A stretch of DNA of 8,508 bases from Coriobacteriia bacterium (GTDB lineage: Bacteria; Actinomycetota; Coriobacteriia; Anaerosomatales; SLCP01), in assembly GCA_007123455.1 (NCBI GenBank), contig SKKZ01000249.1:1-8508 (forward strand). Reading direction: 5' to 3'. Position 1 is the stretch's first letter; the number at the start of each line of letters is the position of its first letter. Of this stretch, positions 1 to 5,779 are shown piece after piece. The notes below the pieces were generated by a model, which worked only from the letters and a program-made list of their open reading frames with translations, ran no database searches and was not told where the DNA came from. Both the position numbers and the translations under genes were made by a program.

Positions 1-882
1 AACAGCACCAACTCCGTGGTGCTGGCAAACGCGTACGAATTCGCGGACTCGCTTTCCGCCTCCGCAATCTGCGGCGAGCTCCGTGCTCCTTTGTTGCTGA
101 CTTCATGGGGTGAGGTCCGCGCCGATGTGATGGCCGAGATCGAACGAGTCACCCCGTTCGATGCCGAGACGGGTACCGTCTGGCTCGTAGGCGGCACTGA
201 TGTCATCGGTTCTCCCGTTGCTGAGCAGCTCACAGATGCTGGATTCAATGTCTTCCGCATCGGCGGAGACGACAGGTACGAGACATCCTTGCTTGTCGCC
301 CAGCAGCTTCGCGCGGCACAGGATGAGCGCTGGGCGGGCGAAGTCTGGCTGGTCCGGGGCGATCTCTTCCCCGACGGCCTCGCCGTCTCCCCGTACGCGT
401 ATCAGATCGCCCGGCCCGTGCTACTGACACGACCGGCCAGCTTGCCGGACGGGATCGCAGAGTTCATGGAGGAGAACGTGAACTGGGCGGGGATCATCGG
501 AGGGCCGGAGGCAGTGTCTTCGGATGTAGTGGCCGAGCGTGACGCTCTGGGCATCGGTGGCCCCCGCATAGGAGGAGGCAACCGTTACGAGACATCTGCC
601 GAGCTAGCCCGCTACGCTTTGACTGCTGGTGCATTCCCTGCAGAGGTGAACTACCTGGGAATCGCTTCAGGCCAGAACTTCCCTGACGCGCTCACCGGCG
701 GCATCGTCGCCGGCCAGGCGAACGGCTTCATGGTCTTGACGCGACAGGCATCTGCGCCACAGTCGGTCCTCGACTTCGCCGCGGACCACCCCGAGCCCGA
801 AGAAGGTGCGTGGGTCTTCGGTGGCTTCCGTGCCGTGAGCGAAGATGCGCGCGCGCAGTTCGAAGAAGTCCTGTACCCGTAG
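1..882 (+). CDS. Cell-wall-binding repeat 2 (CWB2) surface protein, C-terminal part (5' end outside window)
   Basis: The reading frame is open from base 1 to a TAG at 880-882, giving 293 visible residues, so the true start and signal peptide lie to the left. The visible part is three tandem CWB2-type units. Unit 1 is roughly residues 1-96 and ends in RIGGDDRYETS. Unit 2 is about 105-199 and ends in RIGGGNRYETS. Unit 3 is about 210 to the end and stops after FGGFRAVS without the closing RIGG..RYET segment. Each unit carries a [V/I/F]GG..A/VI[S/G] turn (about residues 63-70, 166-173, 273-280). Units 2 and 3 have the LFPDGLA / NFPDALT signature, which is degraded to EFADSLS in unit 1. Known family role: three such repeats anchor secreted proteins non-covalently to cell-wall polymers in Gram-positive bacteria. 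The functional domain of this protein is probably upstream and cannot be seen. Confidence 0.9.
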   Translation, partial: NSTNSVVLANAYEFADSLSASAICGELRAPLLLTSWGEVRADVMAEIERVTPFDAETGTVWLVGGTDVIGSPVAEQLTDAGFNVFRIGGDDRYETSLLVAQQLRAAQDERWAGEVWLVRGDLFPDGLAVSPYAYQIARPVLLTRPASLPDGIAEFMEENVNWAGIIGGPEAVSSDVVAERDALGIGGPRIGGGNRYETSAELARYALTAGAFPAEVNYLGIASGQNFPDALTGGIVAGQANGFMVLTRQASAPQSVLDFAADHPEPEEGAWVFGGFRAVSEDARAQFEEVLYP

Positions 883-910
883 TCGCAGCCCGCACGTGGA
901 AACCGCGCTC

Positions 911-946
911 AGAAGAAGCCCGGGCGGATTCGCCCGGGCTTCTTCT
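911..946. terminator. Bidirectional hairpin terminator between convergent genes
   Basis: A perfect 16-bp inverted repeat (arms 911-926 and 931-946, loop GATT) begins 28 bases after the stop of the plus-strand surface-protein gene. It lies 26 bases beyond the stop of the minus-strand ATPase gene. Because it is symmetric it could end transcription from both sides. Neither flank has a real T-run, so it may be an L-shaped (hairpin-only) terminator of the kind common in high-GC actinobacteria, or an mRNA 3'-end stabiliser. Confidence 0.8.
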
Positions 947-972
947 CTCCGGCGCGACATCCGCCGGGCCTT

Positions 973-1710
973 TCACGCGTGGAGCACCTGGCTCAGGAAG
1001 GCTTTCGTGCGCTCCTCGGCGGGAGCGGCAAAGAACTCGGCCGGCGGCGCCTCCTCTATGATCATGCCCTCGTCCATCATGATCACCCGGTCGGCCACTT
1101 CGCGTGCGAAACCCATCTCGTGCGTGACCATGACCATGGTCATCCCGTTCGCGGCAAGGTCCTGTACCACCTGGAGGACCTCGGCCACCAGCTCGGGATC
1201 GAGTGCCGAGGTGACCTCGTCGAAGAGCATGATCTCGGGATCCATCGCGAGCGCCCGGGCGATGGCGACGCGCTGCTTCTGGCCACCGGAGAGTTGGGAA
1301 GGCCACACCTTCTCCTTGTCGGACAGGCCGACCCGATCGAGAAGCTCGCGCGCCTTCGCCTTCGCATCCGCACGCGACACGCCCTTCACGTTCTCCGGAG
1401 CGATGGTGATGTTGTTCAAGACGTTCTTGTGCGGGAAGAGGTGGAAGTGCTGGAACACCATGCCCATTCGCTCGCGCACCTTGTCAAGGTTGTCACGATC
1501 CGGGTCGATCGGCTCTCCGTCGAGCAGAATCTGCGAGCCCTCGTCCGGGAACTCCAGGAAGTTGAGGCAGCGCAGCAGCGTCGACTTGCCCGAACCTGAC
1601 GGCCCGATGATGACGACGACCTCACCCTCGGCAACGGTGAGCGCCACGTCCCTCAAGACATGAAGCTCGCCGAAGTGCTTGTTGAGGTTCTTGGTCTCTA
1701 TGACGTTCAC
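973..1710 (-). CDS. Polar amino-acid ABC transporter, ATP-binding protein (GlnQ/HisP type)
   Basis: This 245-residue protein is the cytoplasmic ATPase of an amino-acid importer and matches the family length. Visible motifs in order are Walker A GPSGSGKST (residues 36-44), Q-loop Q87 in VFQHFHLFP, signature LSGGQKQR (140-147), Walker B IMLFDE (160-165), D-loop SALD (168-171) and switch histidine H197. The text FDEVTSALDPELV after Walker B is characteristic of the polar amino-acid (PAAT) subfamily. The start is GTG at 1710-1708, which overlaps the stop of the permease gene as GTGA. A strong AGGAGGGT at 1724-1717 sits 6 nt upstream. The overlap implies translational coupling with the permease and 1:1 output. 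It is the last gene of the operon and ends before the hairpin at 911-946. The substrate cannot be read from the ATPase. Confidence 0.95.
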   Translation of the reverse strand: MNVIETKNLNKHFGELHVLRDVALTVAEGEVVVIIGPSGSGKSTLLRCLNFLEFPDEGSQILLDGEPIDPDRDNLDKVRERMGMVFQHFHLFPHKNVLNNITIAPENVKGVSRADAKAKARELLDRVGLSDKEKVWPSQLSGGQKQRVAIARALAMDPEIMLFDEVTSALDPELVAEVLQVVQDLAANGMTMVMVTHEMGFAREVADRVIMMDEGMIIEEAPPAEFFAAPAEERTKAFLSQVLHA

Positions 1711-2375
1711 GTCGCCACCCTCCTGTCCGGAGCCAGCTTGATCTCGAGCCTGTTGACGAGGACGGTGAATATCAGCACGAGAACGAGATAGTACAACCCG
1801 GCGACAAGATACGTCTCGAAGGGCCGGAAGTTCGCCGCGGCTGCTGTCATCGCCGTGCTGTAGATCTCCGACACGCCGAGGAAGGCGACGAGTGACGAGT
1901 CCTTCAACCCGATGATGAACTGGTTGCCGAGCGGCGGTATGGCCCTCCGGAACGACTGCGGGAGGATGATGAGCCGCATGGTCTTGCGCCTCGACATGCC
2001 GAGCGAACGGGCCGCTTCATGCTGACCGTGGTCGATGCTCTGGATGGCTCCGCGGAATATCTCGGCGACGTAAGCTCCGGCGTGTATCGCAAGCGCGAGC
2101 GAGCCCGCCCAGAACGAAGACAGGACCACGATCGACGAGATGCCGAAGTACAGGAACATGAGCAGAACGATGAGCGGAGTCCCGCGAACGACGCCGATGT
2201 AAGCGTTCGCCACGAGATTGGCGATCGGGTTCCTGGACAGCTTGAGAAACGCGAAGATCAATCCTATGACCACGGCAAGTGCGAGCGAGACGGCGGTCAG
2301 CTGCAGCGTGACTCCGGTCGCCCGCAGGAAAGCGAAGAAATGCATGTCGATGACGACCCAGAGAGATGAAAGCAA
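1707..2375 (-). CDS. Polar amino-acid ABC transporter permease (HisM/GlnP family)
   Basis: This 222-residue inner-membrane permease has the family signature VRGTPLIVLLMFLYFG at residues 63-78. The EAA loop, which contacts the ATPase, starts EAARSLGMS and spans about 120-140. Several hydrophobic segments are visible, near residues 15-45, 65-98, 140-170 and 187-207. It is the only permease gene in the operon, so the transporter probably uses a homodimeric channel, as many bacterial amino-acid importers do. The start is an unusual TTG (2375-2373), chosen because an almost ideal AAGGAGGA lies 5 nt upstream. The next in-frame ATG is codon 11, which would shorten the first helix and has no comparable site. 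The stop overlaps the GTG start of the ATPase gene by 4 nt. Upstream is the binding-protein gene, separated by 80 nt containing a hairpin. Confidence 0.95.
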   Translation of the reverse strand: MLSSLWVVIDMHFFAFLRATGVTLQLTAVSLALAVVIGLIFAFLKLSRNPIANLVANAYIGVVRGTPLIVLLMFLYFGISSIVVLSSFWAGSLALAIHAGAYVAEIFRGAIQSIDHGQHEAARSLGMSRRKTMRLIILPQSFRRAIPPLGNQFIIGLKDSSLVAFLGVSEIYSTAMTAAAANFRPFETYLVAGLYYLVLVLIFTVLVNRLEIKLAPDRRVAT

Positions 2376-2380
2376 TGGAT

Positions 2381-2388
2381 TCCTCCTT
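2381..2388 (-). promoter_or_regulatory. Strong Shine-Dalgarno deciding the TTG start of the amino-acid permease
   Basis: Read on the minus strand this is AAGGAGGA, nearly fully complementary to the 16S rRNA 3' end. It is followed by five bases (ATCCA) and then TTG. No ATG or GTG lies at a suitable distance in frame, so the site argues for TTG initiation at 2375. A rare start codon combined with a near-perfect site suggests a tuned, moderate translation rate relative to the upstream binding protein. Confidence 0.75.
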
Positions 2389-2397
2389 CAGCAAGAC

Positions 2398-2425
2398 GGG
2401 GCCGACCGATGCTTCGGCCGGCCCC
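2398..2425 (-). promoter_or_regulatory. Intercistronic hairpin between binding-protein and permease genes
   Basis: A 12-bp stem (arms 2414-2425 and 2398-2409, loop AGCA in the transcript) contains a single G-U pair. It begins 30 nt after the stop of the binding-protein gene and ends just before the permease ribosome binding site. No T-run follows. In binding-protein transporters such hairpins usually protect the upstream mRNA from 3' decay or cause partial termination, so that the binding protein is made in excess. That role here is inferred from position. Confidence 0.7.
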
Positions 2426-2455
2426 GCTGGAGCTCCCTGTGTGAGGGTGGTGCTT

Positions 2456-3250
2456 CTACTCGCCGAGGATGTTCTCGGGGAACCAGCGTAGGCTGATCTC
2501 CTCGTAGGTACCGTCGGCGATCATCTCTTCCAGCGCCGCGTTGATCGCGTCGAGGAGCTCTGTGTCACCCTTCTGTACCGCAATCCCCATCTCGTCCTGC
2601 TCGAGGACGTCACCGACAGCCTTGATGCCCAGACCGGACTCATCCATGGCGATGAAGCCGACGAGCTTGTCCGTGATGACCGCGTCGAGCCTGCCGGTCG
2701 TCAGGTCCTGCAGCGCCACGACATCGCTCTCGTACGTGACCACGTTCTCGTCACCGGTGATGTCCTGAGCGAGCGCCAGGTAGGTCGACGCCTTCACGAC
2801 GCCGATAGTGGCGCCTTCGAGATCGGCAGCCGACGTGATGGTGTCGTTGTCCTCGGCCACGAAGGTCTGAGCGCCGGATCGGTAGTACGGGCGCGAGAAG
2901 TCGACCTGCTCCTTGCGCTCCTCGGTAATCCCATGGCTGGCAACAAGCGCGTCATAGCGGCCGTCGCGCAGACCCTGAATCAACGTGTCGAACGGGATCG
3001 GGGACTGCATGTCGGGGGTTCTCCCGATGCGGTCGGCGATCTCGTTGGCTATGTCGACATCGAAGCCGACGATCTCGCCACCCTGGTCGAAGCTGAAGGG
3101 CTTGTAAGCCCCGCTGTTCGCGAAGACAAAGGCCTCCGCGGTCGCGTCGCCCGTGCCGTTGGTGTCGTCGGCATCGTCGGCGCAGCCGACGAAGGCGAGG
3201 GTCGCCGCCGCGAGTGCGGCGACAAAGATCAGTTTCCAGGTACGCTTCAT
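2456..3250 (-). CDS. Polar amino-acid ABC transporter substrate-binding lipoprotein (SBP_bac_3 family)
   Basis: This 264-residue extracytoplasmic receptor captures the amino acid and delivers it to the permease. The N-terminus MKRTWKLIF is followed by a hydrophobic stretch and a lipobox-like FVGC with Cys23 as the likely lipidated residue. F at -3 is slightly atypical. A D/T/G-rich linker follows. The mature part shows family features: PFSF (51-54), GFDVDIANEIADRIG (62-76), FDTLIQGLRDGRYDALVAS (87-105), and TEERKEQVDFSRPYY (109-123). In that last segment R112 is at the position that normally binds the ligand carboxylate. D194 in VITD also fits. The ATG at 3250 is preferred over an in-frame upstream GTG at 3319 because GGGAGGT (3264-3258) lies 7 nt before it and the signal peptide begins there. 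It is first in a three-gene operon. The ligand could be a glutamine-, histidine-, arginine- or cystine-type amino acid. Confidence 0.93.
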   Translation of the reverse strand: MKRTWKLIFVAALAAATLAFVGCADDADDTNGTGDATAEAFVFANSGAYKPFSFDQGGEIVGFDVDIANEIADRIGRTPDMQSPIPFDTLIQGLRDGRYDALVASHGITEERKEQVDFSRPYYRSGAQTFVAEDNDTITSAADLEGATIGVVKASTYLALAQDITGDENVVTYESDVVALQDLTTGRLDAVITDKLVGFIAMDESGLGIKAVGDVLEQDEMGIAVQKGDTELLDAINAALEEMIADGTYEEISLRWFPENILGE

Positions 3251-3323
3251 GTGTGCGACCTCCCGGTCATATCCGGTTACGTGTCGACCCCACAAGTCGG
3301 CGACCGGGACCCACCACACACCT

Positions 3324-3359
3324 TACGATGCAAGCAATCGTATCTTAGATGCAAAGCAA
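3324..3359 (-). repeat. Tandem direct repeat plus small hairpin in the amino-acid operon leader
   Basis: On the plus strand, GATGCAAGCAA (3327-3337) and GATGCAAAGCAA (3348-3359) form a direct repeat whose copies start 21 bp apart, about two helical turns. The first copy is also embedded in an inverted repeat TACGAT (3324-3329) / ATCGTA (3337-3342) with a 7-nt loop. The block lies between the candidate promoter and the binding-protein gene. Two copies on the same DNA face suggest a regulator site, while the dyad could form an RNA hairpin in the leader. No known operator is recognised. Confidence 0.5.
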
Positions 3360-3404
3360 GACGCGCCAGTAAGCCTGGCCACATCCATCTAGGGGAACAT
3401 TGAT

Positions 3405-3433
3405 ACCTTATCGCAACACTGTGAGCATCGCAA
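3405..3433 (-). promoter_or_regulatory. Candidate promoter of the amino-acid importer operon
   Basis: On the minus strand TTGCGA (3433-3428), a 17-bp spacer, and TAAGGT (3410-3405) fit a loose housekeeping-sigma promoter (TTGNNN-N17-TANNNT). Transcription would begin near 3398 and give a leader of about 150 nt. The heptamer TTGCGAT occurs twice, at 3433-3427 and 3416-3410. This is the best match I found upstream of the operon, but the hexamers are imperfect. Confidence 0.4.
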
Positions 3434-3452
3434 ATGCGTGTACGCTCAGTGT
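3416..3452. promoter_or_regulatory. Operator-like inverted repeat around the -35 of the amino-acid operon promoter
   Basis: On the plus strand ACACTGTGAGC (3416-3426) mirrors GCTCAGTGT (3444-3452), with two extra bases (TG) in the left arm. The centre-to-centre distance is about 27 bp. The candidate -35 (3428-3433) lies between the arms, and the left arm falls in the promoter spacer. This is the geometry expected of a repressor or activator site. The two-base asymmetry weakens the case, and no specific regulator family is recognised. Confidence 0.35.
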
Positions 3453-3686
3453 CCACCTAAGGTGCCCCTTACCTTTGGTTATGCAAAACAATGAATGTCA
3501 ATACATTCCTCTGGATTGGCACATCCTTAAACCCCATCGAGACCCTCCGTCTCGCCCAGACCCCGGCTTGTTGACAGTATGGCAACGCCATCTGGCGCGG
3601 CCGGATCCAAGCCGAATAAGCTGGCCTCGCAACGACGGATCCCCGTGCTTCATGCGGAAGCGAACGGGCACTTGAAAGGCATCGCG
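3453..3686. other. Gene-free, AT-richer spacer between divergent transcription units
   Basis: I see no credible coding region here; the open frames are hydrophilic and resemble nothing. The left part, to about 3535, is visibly richer in A/T than the rest of the window. It contains short dyads: CACCT-A-AGGTG (3453-3463), AAGGT-N7-ACCTT (overlapping, to about 3476) and AATGT-CAAT-ACATT (3494-3507). At 3571-3576 there is a perfect TTGACA on the plus strand followed by the dyad ATGGC-AAC-GCCAT (3579-3591). No acceptable -10 sits 16-18 bp downstream, so I do not call a promoter for the PQ-loop gene. Confidence 0.4.
3674..3679 (+). promoter_or_regulatory. Ribosome binding site deciding the PQ-loop gene start
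   Basis: GAAAGG lies 7 nt before the ATG at 3687. The alternative in-frame ATG at 3579 has no visible Shine-Dalgarno sequence and would add 36 hydrophilic residues not expected in this family. A further ATG at 3699 has only a weak GGGCGG upstream. Confidence 0.5.
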
Positions 3687-4049
3687 ATGGGCGGCTTCAT
3701 GGACCTTCTTCAGATCGGCGGCGGCGTGATCCTGTGCGCGGGCTACATCCCGCAGATGCGACGCATACTTGCGACGCGTTCGGCACATGACCTCAGCCTG
3801 TCCATGTGGCTCAGCGTCCTTGCCGGCCTGCTGCTCATGGAGGTCTACGCGGCTCATCTCTTCCTTACTGCGGGCACCCGGGCCGTACTGATCACCAACA
3901 GCGTCAGCCTGCTCTTCAGCATCGGCATGGTCGGACTGATACTCGTCTATGGCACACGGCCTACCGCACTCACAGTCCGGCTCTCGATGCCGCGTCGCAG
4001 AGGCAGGGCGGTCGCAGTCACCGCCTCCGAAGTCCGTCAGGCCGCCTGA
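3687..4049 (+). CDS. PQ-loop / SemiSWEET-like three-helix membrane protein
   Basis: This 120-residue protein has three predicted membrane helices (about residues 5-23, 36-58 and 66-88) and a basic C-terminal tail. The first helix ends in AGYIPQM, the PQ-loop motif (P22, Q23), followed by a charged loop ATRSAHDLSLSMWL. That loop resembles the KS.(D/E)(G/I)(L/I)S motif of SemiSWEETs. Helix 3 begins AVLITNSVSLL, with an Asn (N71) where SemiSWEETs keep a conserved Asn in the substrate pocket. Known relatives are half-transporters that dimerise to move sugars, while other PQ-loop proteins handle different substrates. The substrate here is unknown. The roughly 30-residue Arg-rich tail after residue 90 is longer than in typical SemiSWEETs. 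It lies upstream of the MntP-like gene on the same strand with a 107-nt gap, so co-transcription is possible but not shown. Confidence 0.75.
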   Translation: MGGFMDLLQIGGGVILCAGYIPQMRRILATRSAHDLSLSMWLSVLAGLLLMEVYAAHLFLTAGTRAVLITNSVSLLFSIGMVGLILVYGTRPTALTVRLSMPRRRGRAVAVTASEVRQAA

Positions 4050-4156
4050 ACGCGAGGGAGCACTCTCGCCACTTCCATACCGCACGACTTCGGCGTACAG
4101 ACTCCTAGCCGTTATCATCGACAGCAGGGGCAGACAGATGGCCGGGAGGAACCAGC

Positions 4157-4705
4157 ATGCTCTGGAGCCTTCTCGTACTTGGACTGGTCATAGGTTCTAA
4201 CAACCTCGCGGTCGCGCTCGCGCTCGGCGCTCACGGACAGATCGCCCGGCGCAGCCGCATCACGGCCGTGTTCGGCGTGTTCGAGTTCTTTGTGCCGCTC
4301 GTCGGAATCTGGCTCGGAGCCGCGATAGCACAACGCATCGGGACGATAGCCGAGACCCTGGGAGTCGTACTCATCATCGCACTCGGTGTGTGGACCGTCG
4401 CATCGGGCCTTCGCGGCGGCGAGCACTTCAAAGGCCTCGCATCGCGCGTCACCAGCTGGCGCGGCCTTGTCCTGCTCGCGGCAGGACTGAGTACCGACAA
4501 CCTCCTGGTGGGCTTCAGCCTCGGCCTCGGCAAGGCGAACCCGCTTCTCATAGCCACCACGATCGCCGTGTTCGCTGTGGTGTTCACACTCGTAGGTATC
4601 ACCCTCGGAGCGAAGTCGAAACGCCACTGGGAGCCTCGCGCTAAGGTCGGATCCGGAGTGCTCCTGATCGGACTCGGTGTAGCAACCGCACTCAGCTGGA
4701 TGTGA
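4157..4705 (+). CDS. MntP-family (manganese efflux pump-like) membrane protein, divergent metal motif
   Basis: This 182-residue, very hydrophobic protein has a two-fold repeated architecture (two sets of about three helices). Compared from memory with E. coli MntP, these elements align: VFGVFEFFVPLVGIWLG (residues 38-54, with E43) to the FGAVETLTPLIGWGMG segment; LSTDNLLVGFSLGLG (111-125, with D114) to TSLDAMAVGVGLAFL; and the C-terminal GSGVLLIGLGVATAL to the GG.VLIGIGV segment. In the first half the motif containing the functionally important Asp16 of E. coli MntP reads GSNNLAVAL, placing Asn15 where Asp is expected. Mn2+ export is therefore a family-level inference, and substrate or activity may differ. 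The start ATG has GGGAGGA 6 nt upstream. A weak -10-like TATCAT lies at 4113-4118 without a convincing -35. A hairpin at 4723-4752 follows the stop. Confidence 0.8.
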   Translation: MLWSLLVLGLVIGSNNLAVALALGAHGQIARRSRITAVFGVFEFFVPLVGIWLGAAIAQRIGTIAETLGVVLIIALGVWTVASGLRGGEHFKGLASRVTSWRGLVLLAAGLSTDNLLVGFSLGLGKANPLLIATTIAVFAVVFTLVGITLGAKSKRHWEPRAKVGSGVLLIGLGVATALSWM

Positions 4706-4722
4706 CCTGCCGCACGAATACG

Positions 4723-4752
4723 AGGGCCCGGCCGCAACTGCGGCCGGGCCCT
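4723..4752. terminator. Bidirectional hairpin terminator between convergent genes
   Basis: Arms 4723-4735 and 4740-4752 form a perfect 13-bp GC-rich stem with loop AACT. It lies 17 nt after the stop of the MntP-like gene and about 50 nt beyond the stop of the opposing binding-protein gene. As with the hairpin at 911-946, there is no T-run on either side. Symmetry and position between converging genes support a shared terminator. Confidence 0.75.
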
Positions 4753-4772
4753 TCGAGTCAGCACACGGACAC

Positions 4773-4787
4773 CATGTCGTCGACATG
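4773..4787. repeat. Short perfect palindrome CATGTCG-T-CGACATG
   Basis: Seven-base arms flank a single T, 14 nt past the stop of the opuAC gene on the minus strand. As RNA it would make only a 5-bp stem with a 5-nt loop. As DNA it resembles a dimeric protein-binding site, but its location between convergent 3' ends is unusual for an operator. It could be chance or an auxiliary 3'-end structure. Confidence 0.3.
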
Positions 4788-4801
4788 ATGGCAGCGTCTG
4801 G

Positions 4802-5725
4802 CTAGTCCATCCACGAATCCACGAGTGTGCGGTTCATCGGATCTGAGAGCCACTCCTCGACCGCGGCCTCTTCCTGGCCCGCACCATACTCGTCGATGAC
4901 GAGCTGGCTGAGCTCGGCGAGTGCCACATCGTCCATGCGGAAGTTCCCCAGCCACTCGGCAACCTCGGGGAAGTCCTCGGTGAAGCCGGGACGACCGATG
5001 GAGCTGAGCTGCTCATCGTCACCGAGCAGGCCCTGGGGATCGGCGAGATCCTTGATCGGGAACGCACCGTAGGCCCAGTGCGGGCGCCACAGGGTCACGA
5101 TGATCGGATCCTCGTTGCCGGTCGCACGGTCGAGCTCGGCAAGCATTGCCGGCGTCGAGCCCTCGATGACCTCGAATCCTTCGAGACCGTAGCCTGGCAC
5201 GACTTCTTCGCGCGTTACACGCATGAGTCCCGAACCCGGCTCGATGCCGATGATGCGGGCATCGAACAGGTCCTCGTTACCCGGCAGGTCCTCGAGACTG
5301 TCGACATCGACGTACTCGGGGACGGCGATGGTAAGGCTTGCGCCCTCATACCATACGCCAAGGGATTCCAGGCTGTCGCCATACTCCTCCCAGTAGTCGG
5401 AGTGGGTTACGGGCAGCCACACGTCGAGGAACAGGTCGAGGTCACCAGCTGCAACACCGGCGAACACCGGAGCGACATCGAGCTGGGTGAGCTCGATCTC
5501 GTAGCCCCTCTCTTCGAGCAGCGCCTTCCACAGAAAGGTCACCGCGATATCCTCGTCCCAGGGGATCCAACCGATATTGATGGTCCCGGCAGGCTCGACC
5601 GGCGCGGGAACGTCGGGATCGACTTCCTCAGGCGCACACCCGCCGATGCCCACTACGCCGAACGCCAGCACGAATGCCAGCGACAGCGCGAGCACCAGAC
5701 GGCTTCTTCTTGAAAGACTACTCAT
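4802..5725 (-). CDS. opuAC: Glycine betaine/proline betaine ABC transporter substrate-binding lipoprotein
   Basis: This 307-residue OpuAC/ProX-type receptor binds quaternary-ammonium compatible solutes outside the membrane. The start ATG at 5725 follows a GGAGGAGG-rich site. An upstream in-frame ATG at 5758 would place that site inside the coding region and is not preferred. The N-terminus has SRRSR, then a hydrophobic core and lipobox IGGC with Cys30. An acidic, Pro-rich linker (APEEVDPDVPAPVEPAG) follows. The family pattern is clear: IGWIPWDEDIA (51-61), LLEERGYEIELTQLDVAPVF (69-88), DLFLDVWLPVTHSDYW (97-112) and TLWRPHWAYGAFPIKDL (211-227). These supply W53, W56, W103, W213 and W217, candidates for the aromatic cage around the trimethylammonium head. 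It is last in the ATPase-permease-receptor operon, 54 nt after the permease, the same order as Bacillus opuA and E. coli proVWX. The lipoprotein form favours the OpuA comparison. Confidence 0.92.
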   Translation of the reverse strand: MSSLSRRSRLVLALSLAFVLAFGVVGIGGCAPEEVDPDVPAPVEPAGTINIGWIPWDEDIAVTFLWKALLEERGYEIELTQLDVAPVFAGVAAGDLDLFLDVWLPVTHSDYWEEYGDSLESLGVWYEGASLTIAVPEYVDVDSLEDLPGNEDLFDARIIGIEPGSGLMRVTREEVVPGYGLEGFEVIEGSTPAMLAELDRATGNEDPIIVTLWRPHWAYGAFPIKDLADPQGLLGDDEQLSSIGRPGFTEDFPEVAEWLGNFRMDDVALAELSQLVIDEYGAGQEEAAVEEWLSDPMNRTLVDSWMD

Positions 5726-5779
5726 GGAGTCTTCCTCCTCCTTCACGATAGACGGCACTACTTATTACTACCCCCTTCG

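Noticed and set aside
728..1663. Long open frames overlapping the amino-acid ATPase gene in other frames on both strands (up to about 270 codons)
   Set aside because: They are shadows of a GC-rich gene: Arg/Ser-rich translations with no recognisable motif, while the 973-1710 frame carries every ABC ATPase motif.
3285..3325. GGTGGGTCCCGG on the minus strand, superficially like a T-box antiterminator before an amino-acid transporter
   Set aside because: It lacks the AGGGTGGNACCGCG core, specifier loop elements and a terminator, so a T-box is not supported.
3571..3599. Perfect TTGACA at 3571-3576 upstream of the PQ-loop gene
   Set aside because: The sequence 16-18 bp downstream is GC-only (GGCGCG), so there is no usable -10. 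Noted as an isolated hexamer.
3498..4118. Minus-strand open frame of about 206 codons opposite the PQ-loop gene
   Set aside because: The translation is hydrophilic, low-complexity and unrelated to anything I know. The plus strand encodes three clear membrane helices with the PQ motif.
4115..4786. Minus-strand open frame of about 223 codons opposite the MntP-like gene
   Set aside because: The translation is Glu/Ser/Cys-rich and lacks domains. It also runs through the terminator hairpin. The plus-strand gene has a good ribosome binding site and family motifs.
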